64,000 nt of DNA from Streptomyces lydicus (lineage in GTDB: Bacteria; Actinomycetota; Actinomycetes; Streptomycetales; Streptomycetaceae), in NCBI RefSeq assembly GCF_001729485.1, contig NZ_CP017157.1, positions 3,348,001 through 3,412,000 of the forward strand. Direction: 5' to 3'. Shown piece after piece: positions 1-9,092 of this stretch (position 1 is the first letter of the stretch; each line of letters begins with the position of its first letter). The position numbers and the translations under genes are program-made. The notes beneath the pieces were generated by a model. It was not told where the DNA came from. It saw only the letters and a program-made list of their open reading frames with translations, and did no database searches.

Positions 1-222
1 GATCAGTTGGTCCCAGCGGTCGAGGGTGTAGGCGCAGATGACGACCGACAGGCTCGGGGTGGCCGGGCCCGTCGTCGTGGTTCCGGCCGCCGCGGCGGAG
101 CACTCGGTCGCCGCGGCGGGGCTCATGGGGGTCATCGTGATGGCGCGGCGCCAGGCGCCCAGGGCCGAGCGGACGGCCTGCCGCACGCCGTATCCGCCGG
201 GAGGGAAGCCGAGGGCGTTCAT
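1..222 (-). CDS. Glycosyltransferase family 2, N-terminal fragment
   Basis: The reverse strand from an ATG at 222 encodes about 74 residues before the window edge. After a low-complexity N-terminus the motif SVVICAYTLDRWDQL appears, which is the first beta strand and nucleotide-binding turn of GT-A (family 2) glycosyltransferases. The start overlaps the stop of the upstream flippase gene as ATGA, and an AAGGA Shine-Dalgarno sits 7 nt before it, so it is the next gene of the same operon. The rest of the catalytic domain lies outside the window, so the sugar donor and acceptor cannot be judged. Confidence 0.8.
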   Translation of the reverse strand, partial: MNALGFPPGGYGVRQAVRSALGAWRRAITMTPMSPAAATECSAAAAGTTTTGPATPSLSVVICAYTLDRWDQLI

Positions 223-1553
223 CGCGAAGTCCTTGCGGGGGAGGGCAGCCAGCGCGGCAGCGTCAGCAGCAGCGGCAGCGCGAGCGCGCATTCGGCCAGC
301 AGCCAGGCGGCGCCGACGCCGTTGAGGCCGAAGCGGGGGATCAGTCGGAGTGTCAGGACGAGCACCAGGGCGCACAGCGTCGCCTGGAGGGCCACGGCCC
401 AGGCCAGCCGGCGGTGTGCCCTGGCCACGTCGATGGCCACGTTGAGCAGCAGGTTGGGCAGCGCGGACAGGGCCAGCAGGCGCAGCACCCCGGTGGCTTC
501 GTGGGCGTACTCGGCGCCGAAGACCGACAGCAGCCAGGGCGCGACGACGAGGAGGAGGAGCACGGCGACGGTCAGCGGCGGGCCGGTGTGCCGCAGCACC
601 CGGCGGCCCAGTTCGCTGATCCGTGCCGGATCATGGGCGGCTTCCACCAGCAGCGAGCTGCCCATGTTGTACGCGGCCTGGTACAGCGTGTACGCGATGA
701 CCCAGGACAGCGAGAAGTAGGCGTTGCGCGCACCGCCGAGGGTGTTGAGCACGATCAGCGGCACGATGTTGTAGGCGGCGAGCCGGCACAGGGCGCCGCT
801 GTAGTCGGTGGCGGCGTAGCCCAGCAGCCTGGGCGGCATCCTGCCGTCGGCGTGCGCCCGTTGGTGGGCGGGGACCGCGCGCCGCAGCAGCACGTAGTTG
901 GCGACGGTGAGCGAGACGGCCAGCGCCCCGGCCCAGGACAGCAGGATGCCGGAACCCAGGGCCCAGGCCGCGGCCAGCGCCAGTGCCAGCGTCTTGACGA
1001 CCGCGAAGATCGCGTTCTCGCCCAGCACCCAGTTGGCCCGCCGCACGCCGGTCAGCGCCCCGTCCTGCACGATGAACCACGCGTAGCCGATGGTGCCCAC
1101 GATGAAGAACGGAGCGACCAGGGAGCTGCGCAGGAAGCCGAGGCCGGGGGCGACGAGCGGGACCAGGGCGAGGAAGGCGGCGGCGCCCGCGCCGGCGCAC
1201 AGCCCGGAGGCGGCGTAACTGCGCAGCAGCAGCCGCCTGGTGTGCCGGCCGGCCGACGGCGCGAACCGCATCAGCACGTCGGCGAGGTTGAGCTGCCCGA
1301 TCCCGCCCAGCAGGGTGACCGCGGAGATCACCGCGTAGCTGCGGCCGACGGTCTCCGGGTGGTACCAGGACGTGGCGAGCACCCAGTACACCGCGCCGAG
1401 CCCCGCCGTCATCACCGAACTCGCCACCAGGACATGGCCGTTGCGCAGCAGCGGCTCGTACGAGAGCAGCGACCTGAGCCGGCGGCGCAGGACGACCGTG
1501 TAGGGCGCGGCGGGCAGCGTCGCGCTGCCCGAGGCGGCGGTCTGCGAGGCCAT
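219..1553 (-). CDS. Polysaccharide-type flippase (MOP/Wzx-like membrane protein)
   Basis: This encodes a 444-aa polytopic membrane protein with about 12 hydrophobic segments and short basic loops, typical of the oligosaccharidyl-lipid flippase branch of the MOP superfamily. Such proteins move lipid-linked glycans across the cytoplasmic membrane. The ATG at 1553 shares one base with the stop of the upstream glycosyltransferase (TGATG), and its stop overlaps the next GT2 start (ATGA). The in-frame reading extends upstream to 2474 but lies there over the GT2 gene in another frame, so the MASQTAAS start is preferred. Context (three glycosyltransferases) suggests export of a surface glycan; the substrate is unknown. 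Confidence 0.85.
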   Translation of the reverse strand: MASQTAASGSATLPAAPYTVVLRRRLRSLLSYEPLLRNGHVLVASSVMTAGLGAVYWVLATSWYHPETVGRSYAVISAVTLLGGIGQLNLADVLMRFAPSAGRHTRRLLLRSYAASGLCAGAGAAAFLALVPLVAPGLGFLRSSLVAPFFIVGTIGYAWFIVQDGALTGVRRANWVLGENAIFAVVKTLALALAAAWALGSGILLSWAGALAVSLTVANYVLLRRAVPAHQRAHADGRMPPRLLGYAATDYSGALCRLAAYNIVPLIVLNTLGGARNAYFSLSWVIAYTLYQAAYNMGSSLLVEAAHDPARISELGRRVLRHTGPPLTVAVLLLLVVAPWLLSVFGAEYAHEATGVLRLLALSALPNLLLNVAIDVARAHRRLAWAVALQATLCALVLVLTLRLIPRFGLNGVGAAWLLAECALALPLLLTLPRWLPSPARTSR

Positions 1554-2875
1554 CACGTCACGCTCCGGGAGTGGCGGCGGGTGTCGTACACGCTGCGCAG
1601 GTAGCCGACGGGCCCGTAGAGCAGGCCGCGGAGTTCCAGCAGCGCGAGGTGGTCCGGCCACCGGCCGGGCGTGGCCGGCCGGGCGCGGGTCCTGGCCGCG
1701 GTGTACCGGATGCCGCCGGGCAGCCGGCGCAGCAGTGCGGGCAGCGCGGCGGGACGGTGCCGGATCGCGGCGGCCAGGAAGGCGCCGAAGCCGGCGCCGT
1801 AGCCGAACGCCTGGGCCGGCACGGCGTCGGCGTCGCGGCGGTGGCGGTGCCAGACGAGCGCGTCGGGCCGGTAGACGATGCGGTGCCCGGCGGCCAGCAC
1901 GAGGAAGAAGGCCAGCAGGTCGTCGCCGCCGTACGCCGGGGTTCCGGTGCCCGTCGAGGGGTCGAAGCCGCCGAGCCCGCGCAGCACGTCGGTGCGGAAG
2001 GCCATGTTGGCGCCGGACCCGAACCGGCCGGCGGTGAACGGGAAGAGCGGGTCGGCGGGCGGCTCGGCGCTCGACCAGCTGCGCGGCGCGAACCCCTTGC
2101 CGAAGCCGCCGTGCCCCTCCAGCGCGGACTGCGCGGCGGTCTCCAGCTCGGCGGGCAGGATCAGCCCGGTGACGCAGCCGACCGCCGGGCCGCCGTCCGG
2201 GGCGGCACCGTCGTCGAAGGCGCGCTCCAGCGCGGCGATCCAGCCGGGGTCGGCCAGTGTGTCGTCGTCGGTGAAGGCGCAGATCCGCCCGCGGGCCGCG
2301 GTCAACCCGCGGTTGTGCGCCCGGGCCAGACCCGCCTTGGGTTCCCTCACATATCTGACCCGGGACGGGCGGTACGCGCGCACCAGCCGCTCGGCGGCGT
2401 CGTCGCGCGGCGCGTTGTCGACCACCACGATCTCGTACGAGGGGTGTGCGCTGCGCAGCAGGGCGTCCAGGCACTGGCGGAGCATCACCGGCCGGTTGTG
2501 GGTGGCGACGATGACGCTGACCGCGGGCCCGGGGCTCCGCCCAGGGGCCCGGACCGGCGGACCGGAACCGGGCCCTGGCGCCTCCCGGGCGTCTGTGGCG
2601 GCCAGTTGGCGATGTGCGGCGTCGGCCAGCGCGCGGTACAGGCCCGCGGTGTCTCCCGGGGCACCGGGGACGCTGACCATGCCGAGCGGGTGTCCGTGCA
2701 GCCGCACCAACGCCAACACGCGTCCGCCCGACGCGTCGGCAGCGGCGCCGCCGGGCGAGCGAAGCTCACCCGGCACCGCCAGGTCCAGCTCGACGACATG
2801 GGCGGGGGTGTAGAGCGAATCGCGGGCGGCAAGACCGGGGCAGGCCGCTGCGGGGCGTCGGCCGACGTCGTTCAT
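1553..2875 (-). CDS. Glycosyltransferase family 2
   Basis: A 440-aa protein. An N-terminal region of about 115 residues of uncertain function precedes a GT-A domain that starts at VSVIVATHNRP. It carries YEIVVVDNAPRDD and the metal-binding DDD-type motif FTDDDTLADPGW, and later GGDD and WHRHRRDAD segments expected near the acceptor site. The family transfers an activated sugar to a glycan or lipid acceptor at the inner face of the membrane. The start (ATG in GGGEAMNDVG) overlaps the preceding gene's stop by four bases. It lies in the operon between a DPM-like GT2 and the flippase. Confidence 0.88.
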   Translation of the reverse strand: MNDVGRRPAAACPGLAARDSLYTPAHVVELDLAVPGELRSPGGAAADASGGRVLALVRLHGHPLGMVSVPGAPGDTAGLYRALADAAHRQLAATDAREAPGPGSGPPVRAPGRSPGPAVSVIVATHNRPVMLRQCLDALLRSAHPSYEIVVVDNAPRDDAAERLVRAYRPSRVRYVREPKAGLARAHNRGLTAARGRICAFTDDDTLADPGWIAALERAFDDGAAPDGGPAVGCVTGLILPAELETAAQSALEGHGGFGKGFAPRSWSSAEPPADPLFPFTAGRFGSGANMAFRTDVLRGLGGFDPSTGTGTPAYGGDDLLAFFLVLAAGHRIVYRPDALVWHRHRRDADAVPAQAFGYGAGFGAFLAAAIRHRPAALPALLRRLPGGIRYTAARTRARPATPGRWPDHLALLELRGLLYGPVGYLRSVYDTRRHSRSVT

Positions 2876-3702
2876 CGCTTCCCCGCCCCCGCGGCTGCCG
2901 AGTGCCGGCCGCCCGGCCGCTCGGCGAGGAGGGTCTGCAGCACGCGCCGGCCGTCGGAGACGGCGTGCAGATGGGAGCGCCCGCTGCGGCGGGGAAGTTC
3001 CAGGCTCGGGACCTCGGCGATGCGAAGTCCCAGGCGCAGTGCGTGGGCGATCAGCTCCGCCTCGATCTCGAAGCCCGGGGCGTGCGGGTCGAGCTCGTCG
3101 AGGAAACTGCGGCGGAACGCGCAGAAGCCGTAGCACAGGTCGGTCAGGGTCGCGTGGTAGATCCGGTTGACGACGGTGAGCAGGGCCAGATTGCCCAGTG
3201 AGCGCACCGGGGTCAGGTCGAGCGAGCCGCCGCCGGCGATGAAGCGCGAGCCCTTGACGAAGTCGAAGCCGTTGTCGAGGAAGTGCACGTAGTGCGGGAT
3301 CTCGCCCGGCCACATGCTGCCGTCGGCGTCCATCATGACCACGTAGTCGCAGGTCGCGGCCTCGAAGCCGGTGCGCAGCGCATCGCCCTTGCCGATGCCG
3401 GTCTGCTGGACAACGCGGACGGACGGCAGGCAGTGCGCCGCCATGCGGACGGTCGCGTCGTCGGAGGCGCCGTCGACCAGGAGCACCTCGTCGATGCTGG
3501 GCGGGATCTGTTCGAACACCCAGGGGACGTTGCGTGCTTCGTTGTGCGCGGGGATCACCAAACTGACGGAGTGTCGGACCGGCGGGACGTCGGTGGCGCG
3601 CCGGGCCGGCAGCGGGGCCGCGAAGCGGTCGCTGGCGCGGCGCAGCGGGCGGCCGCCGTCCATGGTGCGCTGGATGGTGCCCGAAGGCAGGGTGGTACTC
3701 AT
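2872..3702 (-). CDS. Glycosyltransferase family 2, DPM/DPG synthase-like
   Basis: A 276-aa GT-A enzyme with SLVIPAHNEARN, DEVLLVDGASDDAT and the DADGSMWPGEIP metal-binding motif. It also has GIGKGDALRTGF, which is typical of dolichyl/polyprenyl-phosphate hexose synthases. No transmembrane helices are visible, so it is probably a cytosolic, membrane-associated polyprenyl-phosphate glycosyltransferase. It is the first gene of the minus-strand glycan operon and its stop overlaps the next gene's start (ATGA). The Shine-Dalgarno before the ATG is weak. Sugar specificity cannot be inferred. Confidence 0.88.
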   Translation of the reverse strand: MSTTLPSGTIQRTMDGGRPLRRASDRFAAPLPARRATDVPPVRHSVSLVIPAHNEARNVPWVFEQIPPSIDEVLLVDGASDDATVRMAAHCLPSVRVVQQTGIGKGDALRTGFEAATCDYVVMMDADGSMWPGEIPHYVHFLDNGFDFVKGSRFIAGGGSLDLTPVRSLGNLALLTVVNRIYHATLTDLCYGFCAFRRSFLDELDPHAPGFEIEAELIAHALRLGLRIAEVPSLELPRRSGRSHLHAVSDGRRVLQTLLAERPGGRHSAAAGAGKR

Positions 3703-3901
3703 GGGCTACTGCCTAACGAGAGGCAAGGGGGGCCCAGGGCCGGGGCCGTGGGCAGACCCGGGAGGTGTAGGGGTGTACACCGGCGGCCTGGCCGCCGGGG
3801 CCTGTTGAGAAGGCGCGGTACACCCGCGACGTAAAGGAGAACGTGCAACGAGGCCGCGGGGTACGGAAGGTGCCCCTGTGCGTTCTGATCGCCGGGCCTC
3901 G

Positions 3902-3940
3902 GACGCGAGGCGTCGTTCGTTCTCGGACGCGTGAAGCGTC
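3902..3940. repeat. Two adjacent small hairpins of the same sequence
   Basis: Two copies of GACGC...GCGTC, with spacers of 3 and 5 nt, stand 24 bp apart (3902-3914 and 3926-3940). They are embedded in a longer imperfect direct repeat beginning CGGACGCG. They lie in the 360-bp non-coding stretch 3703-4062, upstream of the glycan operon, so a regulatory role such as a paired operator is possible but unproven. Nothing else in this stretch looks like a gene. Confidence 0.35.
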
Positions 3941-4063
3941 GACCACCACAACTGGCGATGTGCTCTCCGCCGGGCCTGCGGACCTGAGGTTCGCGTATGC
4001 CTGCGGTGCCAGGGCCCCATCATGGGCAGGTCGCCGACGCCAGGTCAAGGGTATTTGTCCGGA

Positions 4064-4082
4064 AAACCGCAATTTGCGGTTT
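4064..4082 (-). terminator. Rho-independent terminator of the c-di-GMP gene
   Basis: A perfect 8-bp stem AAACCGCA / TGCGGTTT with a 3-nt loop starts 2 nt after the TAA stop at 4085. On the minus strand it ends in a T-rich run. It is unusually AT-rich for this genome. Confidence 0.75.
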
Positions 4083-4084
4083 AT

Positions 4085-6232
4085 TTACTGTTGGGTGTCG
4101 TGGCTCGTCCCGTCAGGACCGCGACGCGTCCCGCCCGCGGCCTCGACGATCCGGCGGGTGATCTCACCGGGCCGTGCCGGCCGTCCGTAGTGCCAGCCCT
4201 GGGCGCAGTCGCAGCCCATCGACCGCAGCCGGTCCGCGTCCGCCGCGGTCTCCACACCCTCGGCCGTCACCGTCAGCCCCAGCTGGTGCGCGAGCGACAC
4301 CATCCCGCCGATGATCCGCCACCCCAGCGGGTCCTCGCCGGTCGAGTGCAGGTCCGAGACGAACGCCCCGGCGATCTTCAGTCCGGCCACCGGCAGCGTC
4401 CGCAGGTACGCCAGATTGGACCAGCCGGTGCCGAAGTCGTCCACCGTCAGCGACACCCCCATGCCGACCAGTTCCCGCAGCGCCTGCAGCGCCGGGTCCC
4501 GCGGCCCGAGCATCGCGCTCTCGGTGATCTCCAACTGGAGCTTCCCCGGGTCCAGATCGCACTCCTCCAGGATCCGGTCGATGTCCGCGATCAGCTCGGC
4601 GTTCCGCGCCTGTCGCACCGCCAGATTGACGTTCATCCGCGGCGCCGCCGCGCCGAACCGCGCCGACCAGCGCGCCGCTTGGTGGCACGCCTTCCCCAGC
4701 ACCCACCGGCCCAGCGGAATGATCAGCCCGCTGTCCTCGGCCGTCGCGATGAACTCCTCCGGGCCCAGCACCCCCAACTCCGGGTGCCGCCAGCGCACCA
4801 GCGCCTCCACCGCCACCATCGCACCGTCGTCCAGCGTGCACAGCGGCTGGTACTCCAGGAAGAACTCCCCGCGGTCCAGCGCCATCGGGATCCGCATCGA
4901 CATCGCGTACTGGCTGACCGCCACCGCGTTGCGCCGCGAGTCGAACAGCGTCCACCGGCCGCGGCCCTCGTTCTTCGCCCGGTACAGCGTCAGATCGGCG
5001 CTGCGCATCGCGGCACCCGGAGTGGTCGCCGAGATCGGCTGCTCCACCACCCCGACGCTCGCCCGGACCGCGAGCTGCTGGCCGTTGATCAGGAACGGCG
5101 GTGCCAGCGCCGCCAGTACGGTCTGCGCGGCCGCGATGCCCTCCTGCTGCCCCCGGCAGTTCTCCAGCAGCACGATGAACTCGTCGCCGCCCAGCCGCGC
5201 CACCATGTGGCCCAGCGGCGCCAGACTGGCGTGCAGCCGGTCCGCCACCGAACTCAGCAGCTGGTCGCCGGTCGCGTGGCCGAGGCTGTCGTTGATGTTC
5301 TTGAAGCCGTCCAGATCCACCGAGCACAGGCCGAACCGCGCCTCCGGCTCGGGGTCGGCGAACAGCGCCTCCAGCCGTTCGAAGAACGCCGTCCGGTTCC
5401 ACAGGCCGGTCAGCGGATCGTGGGTGGCCTGATAGCGCAGCCGCTCCTGGAGCCGGTGCTGGTCGGTGATGTCCTCCAGCATCACCACCTGGTAACGGGG
5501 CGTCCCCTCCTCGTCGCGGATCAGCGACACGGTCAGATGCGTCCAGATGATCTCGCCGTCCTGCCGGTAGTACGGCTTGTCGCACTGGAACTGCTCCCGC
5601 TTCCCCGCGATCAGCTCGTGGTACATCTCCCAGACCCGGGGCGCGTCCTGGGGGTGCACCATCGTCGCGATGTTCAGATGGCGCAACTCCTCGACGGTCG
5701 CGCCGAACATCTCCTGCAGCGCGCTGTTCACCGTCAGGACGTTCCCCTCCAGATCGGCGAACCCGATGCCGACCGCGGCCCGCTCGAACATCGCCCGGAA
5801 CCGCGCCTCCGACGCGTACAGCGCCCGCTCCGCGCCGCGCCGCGCCAGGTCCACCGCGCGCCGGATCGCCTCCTGTTCGCGCAGCGTCCGGTCGCGCAGC
5901 GCGGCCGACCAGCCCGCGGCGAACGCCCCGGCCAGCGCGGGCCCCCGGTCGTCCGCCGGCGGCCACTGCTGGAGCAGCGCGACGGCCCGCGCGAGCACCG
6001 CAGGGTCGGTGAACTGGGCATCGACGAGCAGCGCCCCGGCCTGCTCGGCCGGCGCGGGGTCGAACGGGTCCTCGCCGTGCGCCCGGGCCAGCAACTCCGC
6101 GGTGCGGTACACCAGCGGGCCCAGGATCGCCGGGCTCACCACCGTGCCGTGACCGTCCCGCAGCAGCCGGGACCAGGAGTCACGGAAGCGGACCGCGGCG
6201 GGGTCCACCCGGCCGGCCGGCGGCCCGTTCAC
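4085..6232 (-). CDS. PAS-GGDEF-EAL cyclic-di-GMP enzyme
   Basis: A 715-aa soluble protein: N-terminal helical region (about 1-135), PAS sensor (about 140-265), GGDEF diguanylate cyclase (about 270-430, intact GGDEF at 348-352) and EAL phosphodiesterase (from about 445, EAL at 476-478). The cyclase has no RxxD inhibitory site just before GGDEF. The EAL domain keeps EITES, DDFGTG and AEGVET, but the usual KID is KIA, so phosphodiesterase activity may be altered. The architecture matches Streptomyces RmdA-type proteins, which affect development through c-di-GMP. The GTG start overlaps the DUF574 stop (GTGA), so the two are translationally coupled. A reading frame continues upstream but only as the shadow of that gene. 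Confidence 0.9.
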   Translation of the reverse strand: MNGPPAGRVDPAAVRFRDSWSRLLRDGHGTVVSPAILGPLVYRTAELLARAHGEDPFDPAPAEQAGALLVDAQFTDPAVLARAVALLQQWPPADDRGPALAGAFAAGWSAALRDRTLREQEAIRRAVDLARRGAERALYASEARFRAMFERAAVGIGFADLEGNVLTVNSALQEMFGATVEELRHLNIATMVHPQDAPRVWEMYHELIAGKREQFQCDKPYYRQDGEIIWTHLTVSLIRDEEGTPRYQVVMLEDITDQHRLQERLRYQATHDPLTGLWNRTAFFERLEALFADPEPEARFGLCSVDLDGFKNINDSLGHATGDQLLSSVADRLHASLAPLGHMVARLGGDEFIVLLENCRGQQEGIAAAQTVLAALAPPFLINGQQLAVRASVGVVEQPISATTPGAAMRSADLTLYRAKNEGRGRWTLFDSRRNAVAVSQYAMSMRIPMALDRGEFFLEYQPLCTLDDGAMVAVEALVRWRHPELGVLGPEEFIATAEDSGLIIPLGRWVLGKACHQAARWSARFGAAAPRMNVNLAVRQARNAELIADIDRILEECDLDPGKLQLEITESAMLGPRDPALQALRELVGMGVSLTVDDFGTGWSNLAYLRTLPVAGLKIAGAFVSDLHSTGEDPLGWRIIGGMVSLAHQLGLTVTAEGVETAADADRLRSMGCDCAQGWHYGRPARPGEITRRIVEAAGGTRRGPDGTSHDTQQ

Positions 6233-7035
6233 GGCCGTATCCCCACGCCCGCGAGGCCGGCGACCAGCTCGGGGTGCGGTCCCACGGACTCCGGGTGCTG
6301 CGGCCGCCACTGCGGGAGGTGGACCACGCCCGGGTCGATCAGCTCGAAGCCCTCGAACAGTGCCACGATGCGGTCCCGCGAGCGCATGGTCAGCGGCGCC
6401 GACGCCTGCGCGTACAGCTCCTGGTGCTGCCGTGCCAGTTCCGGCCGGCCGGCCGGCGTCCCGTGCGAGAGCGCCAGCGCGCTGCCCGGCGGCATCGCCT
6501 CCCGCAGCACCCGGACGATCCGCGCCGGGTCCTCCTCGTCCGTCACGAAGTGCAGTACGGCCAGCAGCAACACCGCCACCCGCTCGCCGGGTTCCAGCAA
6601 CTCCGCCACCGCGGGCTGCTTCAGCAGCGTCTCGGTGTCGCGCAGGTCCGCCTGGACCACCGAGCACAGCGGGTCGTCCGCCACCAGCAGCAGGCTGTGC
6701 TGCACCGCCACCGGGTCGATGTCGACGTAGACCACCCGGGCCGTCGGCTGGATCAGCCGGGCCACCTCGTGCACCGGTCCGAACGTCGGGATGCCGGAGC
6801 CGAGGTCCAGGAAGCGGGTGATGCCGTCTCCGGCCAGGTACTGCACGGAGCGGCGCAGGAACGCGCGGTTGGCGCGCATGATCAACGGCAGGTCGGGCCA
6901 CAGGCCGACGGCCTTGCGGGCCAGTGCCCGGTCCACCGCGAAGTTGTGCGAACCGCCCAGATAGCAGTCGTAGACCCGGGCGACGTTCGGTGTCTCCTGG
7001 TCCGTCCCCTCGGGCACCCACTGCTCACGGGGCAT
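6229..7035 (-). CDS. SAM-dependent methyltransferase, DUF574 (Methyltransf_19)
   Basis: A 268-aa protein with the features of the actinobacterial DUF574 family: N-terminal NVARVYDCYLGGSHNFAVDR, RANRAFLRRSVQYL, the SAM-binding LDLGSGIPTFG, VVYVDIDPVAV and the late PQWRP motif. A Rossmann-type methyltransferase fold is expected; the substrate is unknown for the family. It is the first gene of a two-gene unit with the GGDEF-EAL gene and diverges from the GH15 gene across a 177-bp promoter region. A paralogue lies at 54923-55765. Confidence 0.88.
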   Translation of the reverse strand: MPREQWVPEGTDQETPNVARVYDCYLGGSHNFAVDRALARKAVGLWPDLPLIMRANRAFLRRSVQYLAGDGITRFLDLGSGIPTFGPVHEVARLIQPTARVVYVDIDPVAVQHSLLLVADDPLCSVVQADLRDTETLLKQPAVAELLEPGERVAVLLLAVLHFVTDEEDPARIVRVLREAMPPGSALALSHGTPAGRPELARQHQELYAQASAPLTMRSRDRIVALFEGFELIDPGVVHLPQWRPQHPESVGPHPELVAGLAGVGIRP

Positions 7036-7212
7036 CGAGCGGTCCTCCCCTCACGAGGGATCCCACACTCCAGAAAAAGCCTCCTACTATCCCATACCCG
7101 CCGCAAGCGGACCAGCTGGCGGCGGCCCCGGGCCGCGCGGGACGGGACGGGCACGACGGCGGTCGCGCCGACCGCGGTCCGCTCGCAGAATGGAAGTCCG
7201 AGGGAGCCACCT

Positions 7213-9021
7213 ATGCCGGGACGCATCGAGGACTACGCCTTGCTGGGCGATCTGCGGACCGCCGCGCTCGTGGGCAGGGACGGCTCGGTGGACTGGCTGT
7301 GCCTGCCCCGCTTCGACTCGCCCAGCTGTTTCGCGGCGCTCCTCGGCGACGAGCGGCAGGGCCGCTGGCAGATCGCCCCGGCCGCCGCCGGCCCGTGCAC
7401 CGACCGCGCCTACCGCGGCGACACCCTGATCCTGGAGACGACCTGGGAGACGCCGGACGGCGCCGTACGCGTCATCGACTTCATGCCGCAGCGCGGCGAC
7501 CACTCACCGCGCCTGGTACGCCTCGTCGAAGGGCTGCGCGGCAGCGTCGAGATGCGCAGCGACCTGCGACTGCGCTTCAACTACGGCCGGATCGCCCCCT
7601 GGGTGCGGCGCACCGGGCACCACCGCATCGCGGTGGCCGGGCCGGATTCCGCCTGGCTGCGGCTCGCCCCCGGCGTGCACACCTACGGCCATGACGGCGC
7701 CACCCGCTCGGAGTTCACCGTCCGGGCCGGCGACCGGGTGCCGTTCGTCCTCACCTGGCAGCCCTCCCACCAGCCCAACACCCACCGCGTGGACCCCGAC
7801 CGCGCGCTGCGCGAGACCACCGAGGGCTGGCAGCGCTGGACGGCGGGGTGCCGCTACGAGGGAGCGTGGCGCGACGCCGTGCTGCGCTCGCTGATCACCC
7901 TCAAGGCCCTCGCCTACCGGCCGACCGGCGGGATCGTCGCCGCGGCCAGCGCCTCCCTGCCCGAGCGCATCGGCGGGGAACGCAACTGGGACTACCGCTT
8001 CTGCTGGCTGCGCGACTCCAGCATGACGCTGTCCGCGCTGCTGCGCGGCGGCTTCCGCGAGGAGGCGGCGGCCTGGCGGCAGTGGCTGGTCCGCGCCATC
8101 GCCGGCGACCCGAGGGACCTGCAGAGCGTGTACCGCGTCGCGGGGGAACGCCGGCTGCCCGAGGTCGCCGCCGACTGGCTGCCGGGCTACGAGAACTCCG
8201 TACCGGTCCGCTTCGGCAACGCCGCGGTCGACCAGCTCCAGCTCGACGTCTACGGCGAGGTGGTCGACACCCTCTACCTCGCCTTGCGGGCCGGCATCCC
8301 GATGGAGCGTCATGTCTGGGTCCTGCTGCGGATACTGATGTCCTTCCTCGAAACGCACTGGCAGGAGCCCGACGAGGGCCTGTGGGAGGGGCGCGGCGGC
8401 CGCCGGCACTGGGTGCACTCCAAGGTCATGTCCTGGGTCGCCGCGGACCGCGCGGTCCGGATGGCCCGGGCCACCGGCCTGCCGGCCCCCGTCGACCGCT
8501 GGGAGGCGATGCGCGACGCGGTGCACGCCGACGTCTGCGCGCAGGGCTACGACCCCGGACGCGGGGTGTTCGTCCAGCACTACGGCAGTCAGGAGCTGGA
8601 CGCGGCCACCCTGTTCGTCGCCAAGACCGGCTTCCTGCCGCCCGACGACCCACGGGTCATCCGCACCGTGGACGCGGTGCGCGACGAACTCGACCACGGC
8701 GGCTTCGTCCGCCGCTACGCCGACGACGCCGGGATCGACGGACTGCCGGGCAGCGAGGGCACGTTCCTGGCCTGTTCCTTCTGGCTCGCCGACGCGCTGG
8801 CCGCGACCGGCCGCACCGACGCCGCCCGCGAGCTGTTCGGCCGGGTGCTGTCCTCCGCCAACGACGTGGGGCTGCTCTCGGAGGAGTGGGACCCCGCCGC
8901 CCGGCGCCAACTGGGCAACACCCCGCAGGCGTTCACCCACGTCGCACTGGTCAACACGGCGTTCCTGCTCACCGAGGCGACCGGGACGACCGCCGCCACC
9001 GAGGCGGCCGGGCCGGCCTGA
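7213..9021 (+). CDS. Glycoside hydrolase family 15 (glucoamylase/trehalase-like)
   Basis: A 602-aa protein without a signal peptide, matching cytosolic actinobacterial GH15 enzymes in length. The N-terminal beta-sandwich begins IEDYALLGDLRTAALVGRDG, and the (alpha/alpha)6 barrel carries GERNWDYRFCWLRDSS. A candidate catalytic acid lies in SEGTFLACSFWLADAL, followed by GLLSEEWDP and GNTPQAFTHV, all family hallmarks. It probably hydrolyses alpha-glucosidic bonds in storage glucans or trehalose. The ATG follows a GAGGGAG Shine-Dalgarno. Earlier in-frame starts would overlap the divergent DUF574 gene and are rejected. Confidence 0.9.
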   Translation: MPGRIEDYALLGDLRTAALVGRDGSVDWLCLPRFDSPSCFAALLGDERQGRWQIAPAAAGPCTDRAYRGDTLILETTWETPDGAVRVIDFMPQRGDHSPRLVRLVEGLRGSVEMRSDLRLRFNYGRIAPWVRRTGHHRIAVAGPDSAWLRLAPGVHTYGHDGATRSEFTVRAGDRVPFVLTWQPSHQPNTHRVDPDRALRETTEGWQRWTAGCRYEGAWRDAVLRSLITLKALAYRPTGGIVAAASASLPERIGGERNWDYRFCWLRDSSMTLSALLRGGFREEAAAWRQWLVRAIAGDPRDLQSVYRVAGERRLPEVAADWLPGYENSVPVRFGNAAVDQLQLDVYGEVVDTLYLALRAGIPMERHVWVLLRILMSFLETHWQEPDEGLWEGRGGRRHWVHSKVMSWVAADRAVRMARATGLPAPVDRWEAMRDAVHADVCAQGYDPGRGVFVQHYGSQELDAATLFVAKTGFLPPDDPRVIRTVDAVRDELDHGGFVRRYADDAGIDGLPGSEGTFLACSFWLADALAATGRTDAARELFGRVLSSANDVGLLSEEWDPAARRQLGNTPQAFTHVALVNTAFLLTEATGTTAATEAAGPA

Positions 9022-9059
9022 GAGGACGTGTCCCGCGGGTCGCGTCCCCGGGCCGGCCC
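9010..9059 (+). terminator. Possible terminator of the GH15 gene
   Basis: GC-only 9-bp arms GGGCCGGCC / GGCCGGCCC flank a 32-nt loop and overlap the GH15 stop codon. There is no U-tract, as is common in streptomycetes. Confidence 0.35.
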
Positions 9060-9092
9060 GGTGGTGCCGCCGCGCTCACCGAGGCGCGGGCC

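Noticed and set aside
4022..6730. Plus-strand open frame antisense to the GGDEF-EAL gene
   Set aside because: Shadow frame, low-complexity Arg/Pro/His protein; the opposite strand carries complete PAS, GGDEF and EAL motifs.
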